DNA from: Lachnospiraceae bacterium
GTDB lineage: Bacteria; Bacillota; Clostridia; Lachnospirales; Lachnospiraceae
Reading direction: 5' to 3'
DNA length: 64,000 nt
Assembly (NCBI GenBank): GCA_002892395.1
Contig: NBBL01000004.1
Span: forward strand, 1-64,000
Position 1 is the stretch's first letter. The number at the start of each line of letters is the position of its first letter. Positions 30,342 to 38,279 of this stretch are shown piece after piece. Under the pieces are notes generated by a model. The model was not told where the DNA came from, ran no database searches, and saw only the letters and a list, made by a program, of their open reading frames with translations. The position numbers and the translations under genes are program-made.

Positions 30342-31367
30342 TTACTGCCAATCGCTCAGAGTCTTCTCAGCCTCTTCCTTCTCTACCAGATGAGAATCCA
30401 GATATACTTTCTTTTCACCCAGCTCGGTATCGCCTCCTACATATTTCTCGGCTGCATCAAAGGCATATTCTGCAATCTGAAGCGGAACCTGGCATGCAAC
30501 TGCTGTAAATTCGCCATCCAGAAGTGCCTGCTTTCCATCCGGAGATGCATCGATACTATATACACCAATTTCTCCTGTCTTGTTCGCTGCTTTAATGGCT
30601 GCTGCTGCACCCAGAGCAGACGGGTCATTGATACAGAAGAATGCTTCCATATCCGGATTTGCTGTGATAATATCCTCAGCCAGTCCCATGGACTGATCCA
30701 GTGCAGCACCGCCATCCTGCTGTGCTACAATGTCAAATTTGTCTTTCTGATCGCCTAAACCCTCAAGGAAACCATTTACACGGTCTACGCAGCTTTCATT
30801 GGACGGGAAATCCAGAACTGCAATTTTAGCTCCATCTGGATAATCCTTCGTCATCTGCTCGCCAACCAGCTGACCAGCCATATATGCATTGGTTCCAACA
30901 AACTGTGTTACAAACTGGTCAATATCATCATCAATAACAGCTGTATCTACATTGAAAATCGGAATGCCTGCTTCTGAAATCTCTGCTAATCCTGAAGTAA
31001 TACCTGCGGAATCAACCGGGATAACAAATACGGCATCATATCCGCTGTTTGCGCAGTCCGATAACTGGCTCAACTGCTTATTCAGATCGTAATCCGGATC
31101 CAGGCAGGTATAAGAAATTTCATTTTCCTTGCACAGTTCACTGAGTTTTGCATCGATAGAGCTCTGGAATGTATTGTTCAATGTATTCGTGCAGAATGCA
31201 AAGGATAAATCGCTCTTTTTAGCTTCTCCATTTTTTACTTCTGTTTCTGCTGCAGAATCCGCTGCCGCTTCCGTTGTCGTACTGCTGGAAGAACCGCATC
31301 CTGCTAACAAAGCTGCCATCATACATACGGAAAGACCTGCTGCTGTGAATTTAAGACTTTTTTTCAT
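30342..31367 (-). CDS. Rbs-type sugar-binding lipoprotein
   Basis: 341 residues. The signal peptide ends in lipobox LLAGCGSS (Cys ~24), then a Ser/Thr/Glu-rich linker, then a Peripla_BP_4 fold (LSFAFCTNTLNNTFQSSIDAKL, DAVFVIPVDSAGITSGLAEI, FFCINDPSALGAAAAIKAA). It captures the sugar outside the membrane for the ABC importer. First gene of the operon; AGGAGG precedes the ATG at 31367. Confidence 0.9.
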   Translation of the reverse strand: MKKSLKFTAAGLSVCMMAALLAGCGSSSSTTTEAAADSAAETEVKNGEAKKSDLSFAFCTNTLNNTFQSSIDAKLSELCKENEISYTCLDPDYDLNKQLSQLSDCANSGYDAVFVIPVDSAGITSGLAEISEAGIPIFNVDTAVIDDDIDQFVTQFVGTNAYMAGQLVGEQMTKDYPDGAKIAVLDFPSNESCVDRVNGFLEGLGDQKDKFDIVAQQDGGAALDQSMGLAEDIITANPDMEAFFCINDPSALGAAAAIKAANKTGEIGVYSIDASPDGKQALLDGEFTAVACQVPLQIAEYAFDAAEKYVGGDTELGEKKVYLDSHLVEKEEAEKTLSDWQ

Positions 31368-31426
31368 GAATTTAATCCTCCTGTTTTTCTATCACTCTGA
31401 CAATAAATGTTTTCGTTTCATTTTTA

Positions 31427-31604
31427 TTTTACGTAATATTTTCTTCTTCTGAAGGAGCTCTCCTATCTGATAACTAAATATACTCCTCTCAAGTGCCTTT
31501 AGTCAACACACCTCAGACAAAATGCACTAATTTCAGCGATATAATCATCTTATTTTATGTTATTTTATGCACTTCTACACCTGGTTTTTATTTTTTACGT
31601 AAAT
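31427..31604. promoter_or_regulatory. Two candidate LacI-type operators in the divergent region
   Basis: TTTTACGTAA at 31427-31436 and TTTACGTAAA at 31595-31604, each with the central CG step typical of LacI-family operators, ~168 bp apart. One is next to the sugar operon start and one next to the regulator gene. A -10-like TATACT (31641-31646) precedes the regulator. No other gene in 31368-31714. Confidence 0.5.
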
Positions 31605-31714
31605 TTTTATTTTGGTATCATTTCATTTTTTATTTTATGCTATACTAATTACTAGAAAATCAATCCTATTTCAAAATGATTGTAAATCATATGCAAACTA
31701 TCAGGGAGAGTTTT

Positions 31715-33694
31715 ATGACGATTAAAGAAATCGCTGCCAGAGCCGGCGTCTCCATCGCTACGGTCTCACATGTGATCAACCATACACGCTATGTCAGTCC
31801 GGAACTAGTGGATAAAATCGAAGCTATTATCGAAGAAAGTGGATATTCCGAGAAAATCAAAAAGAAAGTACAGAAAATCAGAAGTGGACGCAGTTCTCAG
31901 ATTGTTGCCGTTCTTCCAAACATAAAAAGTGCTCTCTACTGTGATCTCTGCAACCAGCTGCAGGCTTACGCAACCAGCCAGGGATACCAGTTTTACACCG
32001 CTGTCAGCAATAACAATCTGGAAGAAGAACAAAGTATACTGAAAAACCTGGTTTCCAGTGCCAAAACAATCGGTATTTTCCTCTCGCCCACCAGCAGCAA
32101 TCCCTCCGACTATTCGTTTCTTTATGAATCAGGGATCCCATTTATCTGTGTTGAGCGTTATATTGATGATGACACCACTCCCAGAATCTTATTTGATTAT
32201 CATGCTGCCTTTCAATCCGCCACTTCTTACTTTTTTAAGAGCGGACACGAAAATGTACTGTTTCTTGTGGAGAAAACAGATAGCCTCGCCAAGCAGGAGA
32301 AAATTACCGGGTACGAAAAAGCTCTGCTGTGTGCTAACCGGACCCTGAGCAGCTCCTGCGTTGCTGAGATAAGCTTATATCAGCCCTATGATGTTATCAG
32401 TCTGAATATACAAAAAAGCATTAACCGGTATCTTCCTACCGCCATTGTCACCGGCGGAAACCGGCTGACTATGTTCTTGCTCAAGGCACTTCGGGAACTG
32501 GGAAAAGATTGTCCTCGTGACATTTCCATTATCGGATTTGATGATATGCTCTGGTGTGAATTGACTGCGCCGCCGCTATCCTGTATTCACAGAGATATCT
32601 GCCAGATGGCAGAACTGGCATCACAGGCACTATTCGACCGCATCAACCATCTCCCCGCATCCCCTCTTGCCCGGTATGCCGATATTCATCTGATCCTCCG
32701 CGACTCCACCCGTATGATCGACAACGGTCCCCTGGGAGAGCATGCAGTCTCGCCGGACAGTATTTCTCTCTCCAAGGAAGAAAAAACGCTTTTGAAAAAG
32801 GGGCATTACCAGGTTGCCGTCTCATTTCACTATACGGGAACTGCATGGGCGGCCCTTCACCAGAAAGGCATACGGGATGAATTGGAACAATATGGCATTA
32901 ACATTATTTCTACCATGGATGCCCATTTTGATCCGGCACTCCAAAGCATGCAGCTTGAAAGCATTAAAATGCAGCATCCGGATGCGGTAATCGCCATTCC
33001 CAGTGACGATGTGGAAACTGCCCCTGCCTTTCAGGAGCTATCCCGGATGACGCGGCTGGTTTTTCTGAGCAGCGTTCCGCAAAATTTCAACCGCAATGAT
33101 TATGTCTCCTGTATCTCTGTCAATGAACGGGAAAACGGCACCAACACAGGACGCATGATCGGTGAATATCTGAAAGAAACGCCCCATGCCAGAGTCGGTT
33201 TCATCATCCACGGTGCCATGTTTTACGGCACTACTGAGCGCGATAACTATGCCGAAAAAATATTGCGGGAATCCTATCCCAACATTGAAATCACTGCCAG
33301 AAAAGGATTCATTCAAATTGAAAATGCCTACAAAGTATGTCTGGAAATGGTCACAGAACATCCAGATATCCAGGCACTTTACGTCAGCTGGGACAGGCCG
33401 GCCCTTCTTGCCATCAAGGCCTTAAAAGCTTTGAACCGGACGGATATCGCTGTCTTTACCACGGATCTGGATTTCGAGATTGCACAAGAAATGAATTACG
33501 GATTTGTAAAGGGACTCAGCACCCAGAGACCTTACGATCAGGGAAAAGCCGCTGCTCTTGCAGTCGCCAAATCCCTTGTCAGCAATAACGTCCCCAAATA
33601 TATCGGCGTGCAGCCCTATGTGGTTCACGAAAAACAACTCAAACGCGCCTGGAAAGATATTTTCTTTGAAGCAATACCGGAAGAGTTGAGGTAA
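31715..33694 (+). CDS. LacI-family regulator fused to a second sugar-binding domain
   Basis: 659 residues from the ATG at 31715 (AGGGAGAG upstream), about twice the usual LacI length. Residues 1-60: LacI helix-turn-helix (TIKEIAARAGVSIATVSHVINHTRYVS). Residues ~60-335: effector domain (IVAVLPNIKSALYCDLCNQL ... DISIIGFDDMLWCELTAPPLS). Residues ~355-659: a second periplasmic-binding fold like RbsB (YQVAVSFHYTGTAWAALHQKGIRDEL, DAVIAIPSDDVETAPAF, ALYVSWDRPALLAIKAL). Likely controls the divergent sugar operon with two sensing domains. Confidence 0.85.
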   Translation: MTIKEIAARAGVSIATVSHVINHTRYVSPELVDKIEAIIEESGYSEKIKKKVQKIRSGRSSQIVAVLPNIKSALYCDLCNQLQAYATSQGYQFYTAVSNNNLEEEQSILKNLVSSAKTIGIFLSPTSSNPSDYSFLYESGIPFICVERYIDDDTTPRILFDYHAAFQSATSYFFKSGHENVLFLVEKTDSLAKQEKITGYEKALLCANRTLSSSCVAEISLYQPYDVISLNIQKSINRYLPTAIVTGGNRLTMFLLKALRELGKDCPRDISIIGFDDMLWCELTAPPLSCIHRDICQMAELASQALFDRINHLPASPLARYADIHLILRDSTRMIDNGPLGEHAVSPDSISLSKEEKTLLKKGHYQVAVSFHYTGTAWAALHQKGIRDELEQYGINIISTMDAHFDPALQSMQLESIKMQHPDAVIAIPSDDVETAPAFQELSRMTRLVFLSSVPQNFNRNDYVSCISVNERENGTNTGRMIGEYLKETPHARVGFIIHGAMFYGTTERDNYAEKILRESYPNIEITARKGFIQIENAYKVCLEMVTEHPDIQALYVSWDRPALLAIKALKALNRTDIAVFTTDLDFEIAQEMNYGFVKGLSTQRPYDQGKAAALAVAKSLVSNNVPKYIGVQPYVVHEKQLKRAWKDIFFEAIPEELR

Positions 33695-33700
33695 AAGAGC

Positions 33701-34096
33701 TCACCGCTTCAGCAGCTCCGGTGCCATTTCCTGAAAAAGCCCTGCCAATGCAAGGGCAGCCCGGGAGCGGTATTTACCGGCCGGCCAGGCCAGTGCCAGA
33801 TCGAGATAGATCCCCTCTTTGCCGATGCGCAAATATCGGTATTTATCCTGCATGACGCGGCAGGAACGATAGGTAAATGCCAGGGCAACGCCTTCACGTG
33901 CCATCGCCGCAGCGAAGGAGGCAGAAAGATAGGTATTCATTCCCAGCGGTTCCACTCCGGCGGCCCGCAAAGAATGACGGCCAGACCGCCCAAGTACGAT
34001 ATTGGGCGGTCCCAGGATGTATTCGAAGGAGGCTGTATCCTTTAAAGACAAAGGTCTTAAAGGCGGCAGATGCTCCGCTGGAATATGAAATTTTCA
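33701..34096 (-). pseudogene. LysR-family regulator, C-terminal fragment
   Basis: About 130 codons from a stop near 34100: HLPPLRPLSLKDTASFEYIL..GMNTYLSASFAAAMAREGVALAFTYRSCR, the end of a LysR effector-binding domain. The DNA-binding part is missing; TnpB-element sequence lies directly upstream, so insertion or deletion removed it. Confidence 0.65.
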
Positions 34097-34111
34097 ATGT
34101 TGGTTAGGATG

Positions 34112-34240
34112 AGTGGAAACGCAATGGTGCGCTATCCCCGTGTGTCCCACGGTTCTGTTATTATGAGCGGGACTGTTTCGTATCTACGCAGTCCCGAACA
34201 AAATCTACATTTTTTGAGGAAAATCAGGAAATTTTTCTTT
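34112..34240 (-). ncRNA. Probable omega RNA / right end of TnpB element
   Basis: Downstream of tnpB on the minus strand: stem CGGGACTG / CAGTCCCG (34196-34168), then hairpin CCGTG-GGACA-CACGG followed by GGATAGC (34151 to ~34127). Conserved 3' hairpins ending near the element's right end are typical of TnpB guide RNAs. The guide would be the flanking bases near 34112. Limits approximate. Confidence 0.55.
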
Positions 34241-35168
34241 CTGTATCAAGTTCAACTCCCGATATTCTCAAACCTTCCCTGCAAATATTGATAGCTACAT
34301 TCTCATCACGGTTTATCTGATTTCCACAGATGCAGCTATACATACGGTCTTCCAGTTTCAACTCCTTTTTGAGTTTTCCGCAGCAGCTGCAGATTTTTGA
34401 ACTGGGATACCACTTATCGATACGAACCAGTTTCTTACCGACACGTTCTAATTTGTAGGAAAGAAAATCAGTAAACATTCCCTATCCATTATCATGAACA
34501 CTCTTTCTAAACCTTGAATCCTGGCTCATTTCTTTCATGTTCAAAGATTCTATACACAAAAGATCGTAAAAATTGGTTATCTTTCTGGATTCCTTGTGCA
34601 GATAATCTTTCCGCTGACGTGCGATATGAGCATGGAGTCTGGCTATTTTCTTTTTCTGTTTCATGTAGCGGTTGCTTCCCTTTTCGCAATGACTCAGCCT
34701 GCGCTGCTCCCTTGCAAGTTTTTCCTGGGATTTTCGGAAAAAATGAGGATAATCTGCATGAGTTCCATTGGAATCTACATACAATTCGCTCATGGAAAAA
34801 ATCAAGCCCGATTGCGGTTTCTACTGGTCTGATTTCATGTTCTAGCTCTTCTGCCGCTACAGCAATGATACATAATACTTATCATCTGCTTCCTGGCTGA
34901 CGGTGGCACCCTTCAATGTATAACGATCATCGATACTCCGATGCTGTTTTATGCAGATCCAACCTGCTTTCGGAAGTTTCAGTTTACCATTCTGCAAAGT
35001 AATATTTCCATTTACACAGTTTGTCGTATAACTTCTTACCGGATTCTTTTTTGACTTGAACTTCGGAAAACCAACCGAAGAATCCCGAAAAAAGTTCTTG
35101 TAGGCTGTCTGCAGATGCAGCTGTGCATTGCACAATGCCAGGCTGTCTACCTCCCTAAGCCACGGAAA
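34224..35168 (-). pseudogene. tnpB: TnpB (IS605/IS1341-type RNA-guided nuclease), decayed
   Basis: Pieces in order: WLREVDSLALCNAQLHLQTAYKNFF; GFPKFKSKKN; frame loss near 34857; AEELEHEIRPVETAIGLDF in another frame; a one-base shift near 34806; the RuvC part MSELYVDSNGTHADYPHFFRKSQEKL, IESLNMKEM; an in-frame TAG at 34479-34481 (NG-W-GMFT expected); zinc ribbon CSCCGKLKKE..CICG and NRDENVAIN. The N-terminal ~65 residues are absent. At least three lesions, so inactive. Confidence 0.85.
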
Positions 35169-35333
35169 CCAACCGCTCCTTGCGGACAGGAATGATCTAT
35201 TCAGCATAAATGAATATAAAAACTTCGCATCCGTTGTAATGTCGGCAAATCGCTCATCTTCAATCAGCACCCTAGGAACCTGCAAAAAAGCAAACGGCTC
35301 TGTCCCCCTTCCGTAGAAATAATCAAATCCCAT
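35169..35333 (-). pseudogene. RepA_N-type replication initiator, N-terminal 55 codons
   Basis: MGFDYFYGRGTEPFAFLQVP... to LSARSGW matches the start of plasmid/ICE RepA_N initiators. AAGGAG precedes the ATG at 35333. After ARSGW the frame passes directly into tnpB, giving a 158-codon chimera. Best explained by a deletion joining two remnants, not a real protein. Confidence 0.75.
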
Positions 35334-35365
35334 TTTGGTATCTCCTTCCTTTTGTTTTGTAGAAT

Positions 35366-35412
35366 AAAAAATGACGCCTAACCCACAGGAAATGCTATGA
35401 GTTAAACGTCAT
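35366..35412 (-). terminator. Hairpin in the repA leader
   Basis: Minus strand ATGACG...AAC pairs with GTT...CGTCAT, followed by a T-run (35370-35366) ahead of the repA ribosome site. Attenuator or terminator of the upstream gene. Confidence 0.5.
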
Positions 35413-35453
35413 CCGACGATTCATATTATTTGTTTAATCTGACAGGTTCGTTC

Positions 35454-35504
35454 TTTGCACCTACCGTTACGACCTAGGCGCTATTTTTGCACCTACCGTT
35501 ACGA
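35454..35504 (-). repeat. Direct duplication of a 19-bp sequence
   Basis: TTTGCACCTACCGTTACGA at 35454-35472 and 35486-35504 (period 32). The distal copy, read on the minus strand, continues VTVGAKNEPVRLNK and a stop; the proximal copy ends the frame early as VTVGAKIAPRS. A 32-bp duplication seems to have altered the end of the gene below. Confidence 0.7.
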
Positions 35505-35700
35505 GTTCAACAGCTACAATGACACGAATATACTTTTTCAGATGCTTTCCACGGTCAGACCAATCGGTCTTATCGAACGTGAAATGCTCGTAAAAGTGCG
35601 TGAATTCAAGGACTTTGACTAGTTCACCTTTTGCAGTAACACAACCGTATCCACATGGATTGAGAGAACAGGTAGTATAGCTACACTTTTTTGAGTGCAC
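35467..35700 (-). CDS. Unknown small protein with altered C-terminus
   Basis: 77 residues from GTG at 35700, Cys-rich at the start (KKCSYTTCSLNPCGYGC), then EFTHFYEHFTFDKTDWSDRGKHLKKYIRVIVAVELVTVGAK. No family recognised and no clear ribosome site, so the real start may be elsewhere or lost. Frame ends early because of the duplication at 35454-35504. Confidence 0.35.
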   Translation of the reverse strand: MHSKKCSYTTCSLNPCGYGCVTAKGELVKVLEFTHFYEHFTFDKTDWSDRGKHLKKYIRVIVAVELVTVGAKIAPRS

Positions 35701-35721
35701 ACTATAGATATTGGGTTCACT

Positions 35722-35751
35722 TTTTAACGATAGGAAAGGCTATCGTTAAAA
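35722..35751. terminator. Perfect 12-bp inverted repeat
   Basis: TTTTAACGATAG-GAAAGG-CTATCGTTAAAA. It shares CCTTTTAACGATAG with the element-end repeats, so it may be part of that repeat family rather than a plain terminator. Confidence 0.5.
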
Positions 35752-35781
35752 GGTTTAAGATTGGCTTGACAGCGCATTACA

Positions 35782-35940
35782 TTACAACTGTTCCGGTTGC
35801 TTAACCTGGTCTCTTCTCACGTAAATAACCGCGAATATTTGGACTTCTTTTCTATTCTCATCAACCCAAAAGTAAACGTAATAATTTTTTACGCGTATTT
35901 TTCTAAAACCAAGCTCACCCCACGGCTGCTCATCAACGTT
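35782..35940 (-). pseudogene. RelE/ParE-type toxin, C-terminal remnant
   Basis: Frame reads DEQPWGELGFRKIRVKNYYVYFWVDENRKEVQIFAVIYVRRDQVKQPEQL and stop. The N-terminal ~50 residues are missing; the piece starts right at the antitoxin stop. Internal deletion, so inactive. Confidence 0.7.
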
Positions 35941-36229
35941 CAAGCTCTTCAAAAACATCATCTATAGGATAACTATCACCACGAACTGCCTGATCATAAC
36001 CTTTAGCCATCAACGCGTTAAACGTTTTCTCATCCATATCATCTCGTGCCGGAAGCGACTTTGGAATAGTAAGCGAAAATGGAATACCGTTATTAAGAAT
36101 GATTTGACGATAAAACATGTCAATAGCAGTAGCCCTAGGGATTCCAATCGTTTCTAAAATCTGCTCCGCCTGCTGCTTAATATTTTCTTGTATTCTCACA
36201 TTCACATTCGCTGTCTTAGTAACTGCCAT
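35933..36229 (-). CDS. RelB/DinJ-family antitoxin
   Basis: 98 residues. Ribbon-helix-helix N-terminus (ANVNVRIQENIKQQAEQILETIGI..ATAIDMFYRQII) and a C-terminal toxin-binding part (DEKTFNALMAKGYDQAVRGDSYPIDDVFEEL). The ATG at 36229 is 9 bases after GGAGG. Its toxin partner is truncated, so this is an orphan antitoxin. Confidence 0.82.
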   Translation of the reverse strand: MAVTKTANVNVRIQENIKQQAEQILETIGIPRATAIDMFYRQIILNNGIPFSLTIPKSLPARDDMDEKTFNALMAKGYDQAVRGDSYPIDDVFEELER

Positions 36230-36371
36230 ATCAATCAACCTCCATACGCATATAATAAATTATTGTGTCGCATATTGCAACACAATTTACATGGATGGGA
36301 TTCCTCGACTGTCATACACGCTTTGCGTGTTCGCATTCCTGCATCTTATAGCACGGTCAAGTGCCATGATA

Positions 36372-36396
36372 GTGGGGAAGCCCCACCTATTTTTTT
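36372..36396 (+). terminator. Plus-strand hairpin with T-run
   Basis: GTGGGG-AAG-CCCCAC then CTA and seven Ts. No plus-strand gene upstream is visible. The rest of 36230-36469 has no supported gene; a small hairpin ACACGC/GCGTGT lies near 36313-36327. Confidence 0.5.
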
Positions 36397-36469
36397 GTTT
36401 GAGTTTGAACATAAAAATAGCAGATAAAGGGAAAGAAATGAATTTACACCAAAGTTAAGGCTTGACCGT

Positions 36470-37912
36470 CTAAACCTCATTTTCCTCATTATATTGCTGC
36501 AAATCACCTTCAAAACCAGTAATCTTTTCATTCTCGATAAGTAACAAAGAATCCGCTACATTGTTGATAAAGGACACATCATGCGTCACGAAAAGCAAGG
36601 GTCTGTCGTAGCCTTGAAGCAGCTCTTCTAAGGCTTCTATGGCACGAATATCTAAAAAGTTAGTTGGCTCATCCATCACCAAATAATTAAAGTTACCTGT
36701 TAGAAGCATCGCCAATTTCACCTTGGCTTTTTCACCATCACTAAGCACATTCACTTGCTTGAACACATCATTTGTTTTGAAACCTAGACGAGCCAAGATG
36801 ATTCTCGTCATTGACTGGTCATAGATTGAATAAGGTAATACGTTGTCTAGAATCGTTTTTGTATAGTCGAGTGTTTCTCCTAGCTGACTATAGTAACCAA
36901 TTCGTAAATTCGGATGTGTCCACGTTTCACCGTTAAGAATCATGTTGAGCAAAGTGGTTTTCCCTGAACCGTTGTCACCTAATAAGGCAACTTTATTTGT
37001 ATTGTCTATCGTAAAATTGACATTCTTAAAAATCACCTTGCTATCAAAGCTCTTATTGAGATTTTCTGCCCTGATGAGTACCTTGGAATGAATTTTTTCT
37101 CGCTCGTCCATATTGAGCTTGATGGCTGCATCTTGATATGGCTTACTCTTCACCTCTAGTTGATTTACTCTTTCTAAAGTGGCTTTTACCTGTTTGTCGA
37201 GCTTCTTCTTATTTTGTTGTCCACCCATTTTATGCAGCCTAGCTTCGGAGTTACCCATCCTTTTGGGTGTGGTTTTTACTTTTGCTGACTGCTGTTTTAT
37301 TGCATTTGCAACCTGTAAAAGACGCTTCTTTTCTTTTACATAACTCTCATATTCCCTCTCAGCACACTTATACCTCTTTTCTCTTTCGCATAGGTAAAAC
37401 GAATAATCACCGCTATAAACCTCAATTTTCCCATTGACCAATTCGAAAATTTTCGTACAGGTTTGATTAATAAAATCTCGATCATGGGAGACAAGAATAA
37501 AACCCTTATTGCGAGAATAGAGCCGTTTAGCTAATAGCTTTCTTTGCTTAATGTCTAAATGTGATGTAGGCTCGTCAATAAGCAAAAATGCTTTATTATC
37601 AACTAAAAGGTGCTCCAGTTTCAATCTTTGCTGCTCGCCTGGACTACTACTACAATTCTGCTGAAAACGACGCTGATATATAAAACCGAGTTCATCTTCT
37701 AAATTGTTGAGCAAATAACTAATCTCGTCGTTCATTTGAACTCGCCCCGCGTAGTCAGTATCAAGACTTGAAAGTATGCGTAAAAAGGTGGTTTTGCCTG
37801 TGCCGTTATCACCAATTAAACCAACCTTGTCACAAGCACCAATAGATAGATGATCAATCGCAAATAAAGTTCTTGCACCTACAACTTTTGTTAAATCATC
37901 AATACGTATCAT
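36470..37912 (-). CDS. ABC-F protein, antibiotic-resistance (ribosome protection) type
   Basis: 480 residues, two ATPase domains and no membrane part. Walker A GDNGTGKTT and GDNGSGKTT; Walker B LLIDEPT and LVMDEPT; signatures SSPGEQQRLKLE and LSDGEKAKVKL. The charged interdomain linker (residues ~190-270) is the part that enters the ribosome in ARE-type ABC-F proteins. Size and organisation fit the Vga/Lsa/Msr group, but subclass and drug cannot be assigned from sequence alone. AAGGAGG precedes the start; the leader ORF upstream suggests drug-inducible control. Confidence 0.83.
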   Translation of the reverse strand: MIRIDDLTKVVGARTLFAIDHLSIGACDKVGLIGDNGTGKTTFLRILSSLDTDYAGRVQMNDEISYLLNNLEDELGFIYQRRFQQNCSSSPGEQQRLKLEHLLVDNKAFLLIDEPTSHLDIKQRKLLAKRLYSRNKGFILVSHDRDFINQTCTKIFELVNGKIEVYSGDYSFYLCEREKRYKCAEREYESYVKEKKRLLQVANAIKQQSAKVKTTPKRMGNSEARLHKMGGQQNKKKLDKQVKATLERVNQLEVKSKPYQDAAIKLNMDEREKIHSKVLIRAENLNKSFDSKVIFKNVNFTIDNTNKVALLGDNGSGKTTLLNMILNGETWTHPNLRIGYYSQLGETLDYTKTILDNVLPYSIYDQSMTRIILARLGFKTNDVFKQVNVLSDGEKAKVKLAMLLTGNFNYLVMDEPTNFLDIRAIEALEELLQGYDRPLLFVTHDVSFINNVADSLLLIENEKITGFEGDLQQYNEENEV

Positions 37913-37932
37913 AAATCCTCCTTGAAAATACC

Positions 37933-37950
37933 GAGAGGATTTAACCTCTC
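37933..37950 (-). promoter_or_regulatory. Leader hairpin before the ABC-F ribosome site
   Basis: GAGAGG-ATTTAA-CCTCTC lies between the leader ORF stop (37955) and the AAGGAGG of the ABC-F gene (~37916-37922). Suited to attenuation by ribosome stalling on the leader. Confidence 0.55.
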
Positions 37951-37954
37951 TACA

Positions 37955-37984
37955 TTAGTTAGAACAGGATTTATTAAGTACCAT
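37955..37984 (-). CDS. Leader peptide MVLNKSCSN of the ABC-F gene
   Basis: ATG at 37984, stop TAA at 37957-37955. CGGAGG lies 9 bases upstream. Nine residues. Short translated leaders ahead of ABC-F and erm genes sense ribosome-targeting drugs by stalling; the same role is inferred. Confidence 0.6.
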   Translation of the reverse strand: MVLNKSCSN

Positions 37985-38014
37985 CTTTTGATACCTCCGA
38001 AAATAATTGTCACT

Positions 38015-38023
38015 ATTATACCA
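38015..38023 (-). promoter_or_regulatory. Extended -10 promoter of the ABC-F transcript
   Basis: Minus strand TGGTATAAT (38023-38015), consensus extended -10. No good -35 hexamer at 17 bp. It is ~30 bp before the leader ATG. Confidence 0.6.
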
Positions 38024-38085
38024 TGTACTCATATATAACTTAGTACCTCAAGCAACTTAACTATCGTCTTACTTATTTCACAAAG

Positions 38086-38279
38086 CTGGGTGCAAGGTGG
38101 GTGCACCTTTTAACGTTAACATCCTGTGCACTCGACCCTACACCGTCGACATCTTCCCCCATACAGCCAAACTGCGCTCAAAAACCGCAAGAACCCAGCT
38201 TAAAGCTGCTTCGCATTAAACCTTTTAACGATAACCCTCGCAAACCCCTGCTACATAAAGGCAAAAATGCACCCACCTA
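38086..38279 (+). repeat. Element-end repeat, copy 3, abutting rlmD
   Basis: GGTGGGTGCA (38096-38105) and TGCACCCACC (38268-38277) bound ~182 bp, a perfect 10-bp inverted pair. The interior matches copies 1 and 2. The rlmD stop codon begins at 38280, right after it: the chromosomal end of the innermost element. Confidence 0.85.

Noticed and set aside
34857-35333. A 158-residue single protein
   Set aside because: It joins RepA_N and TnpB pieces; an accidental fusion frame.
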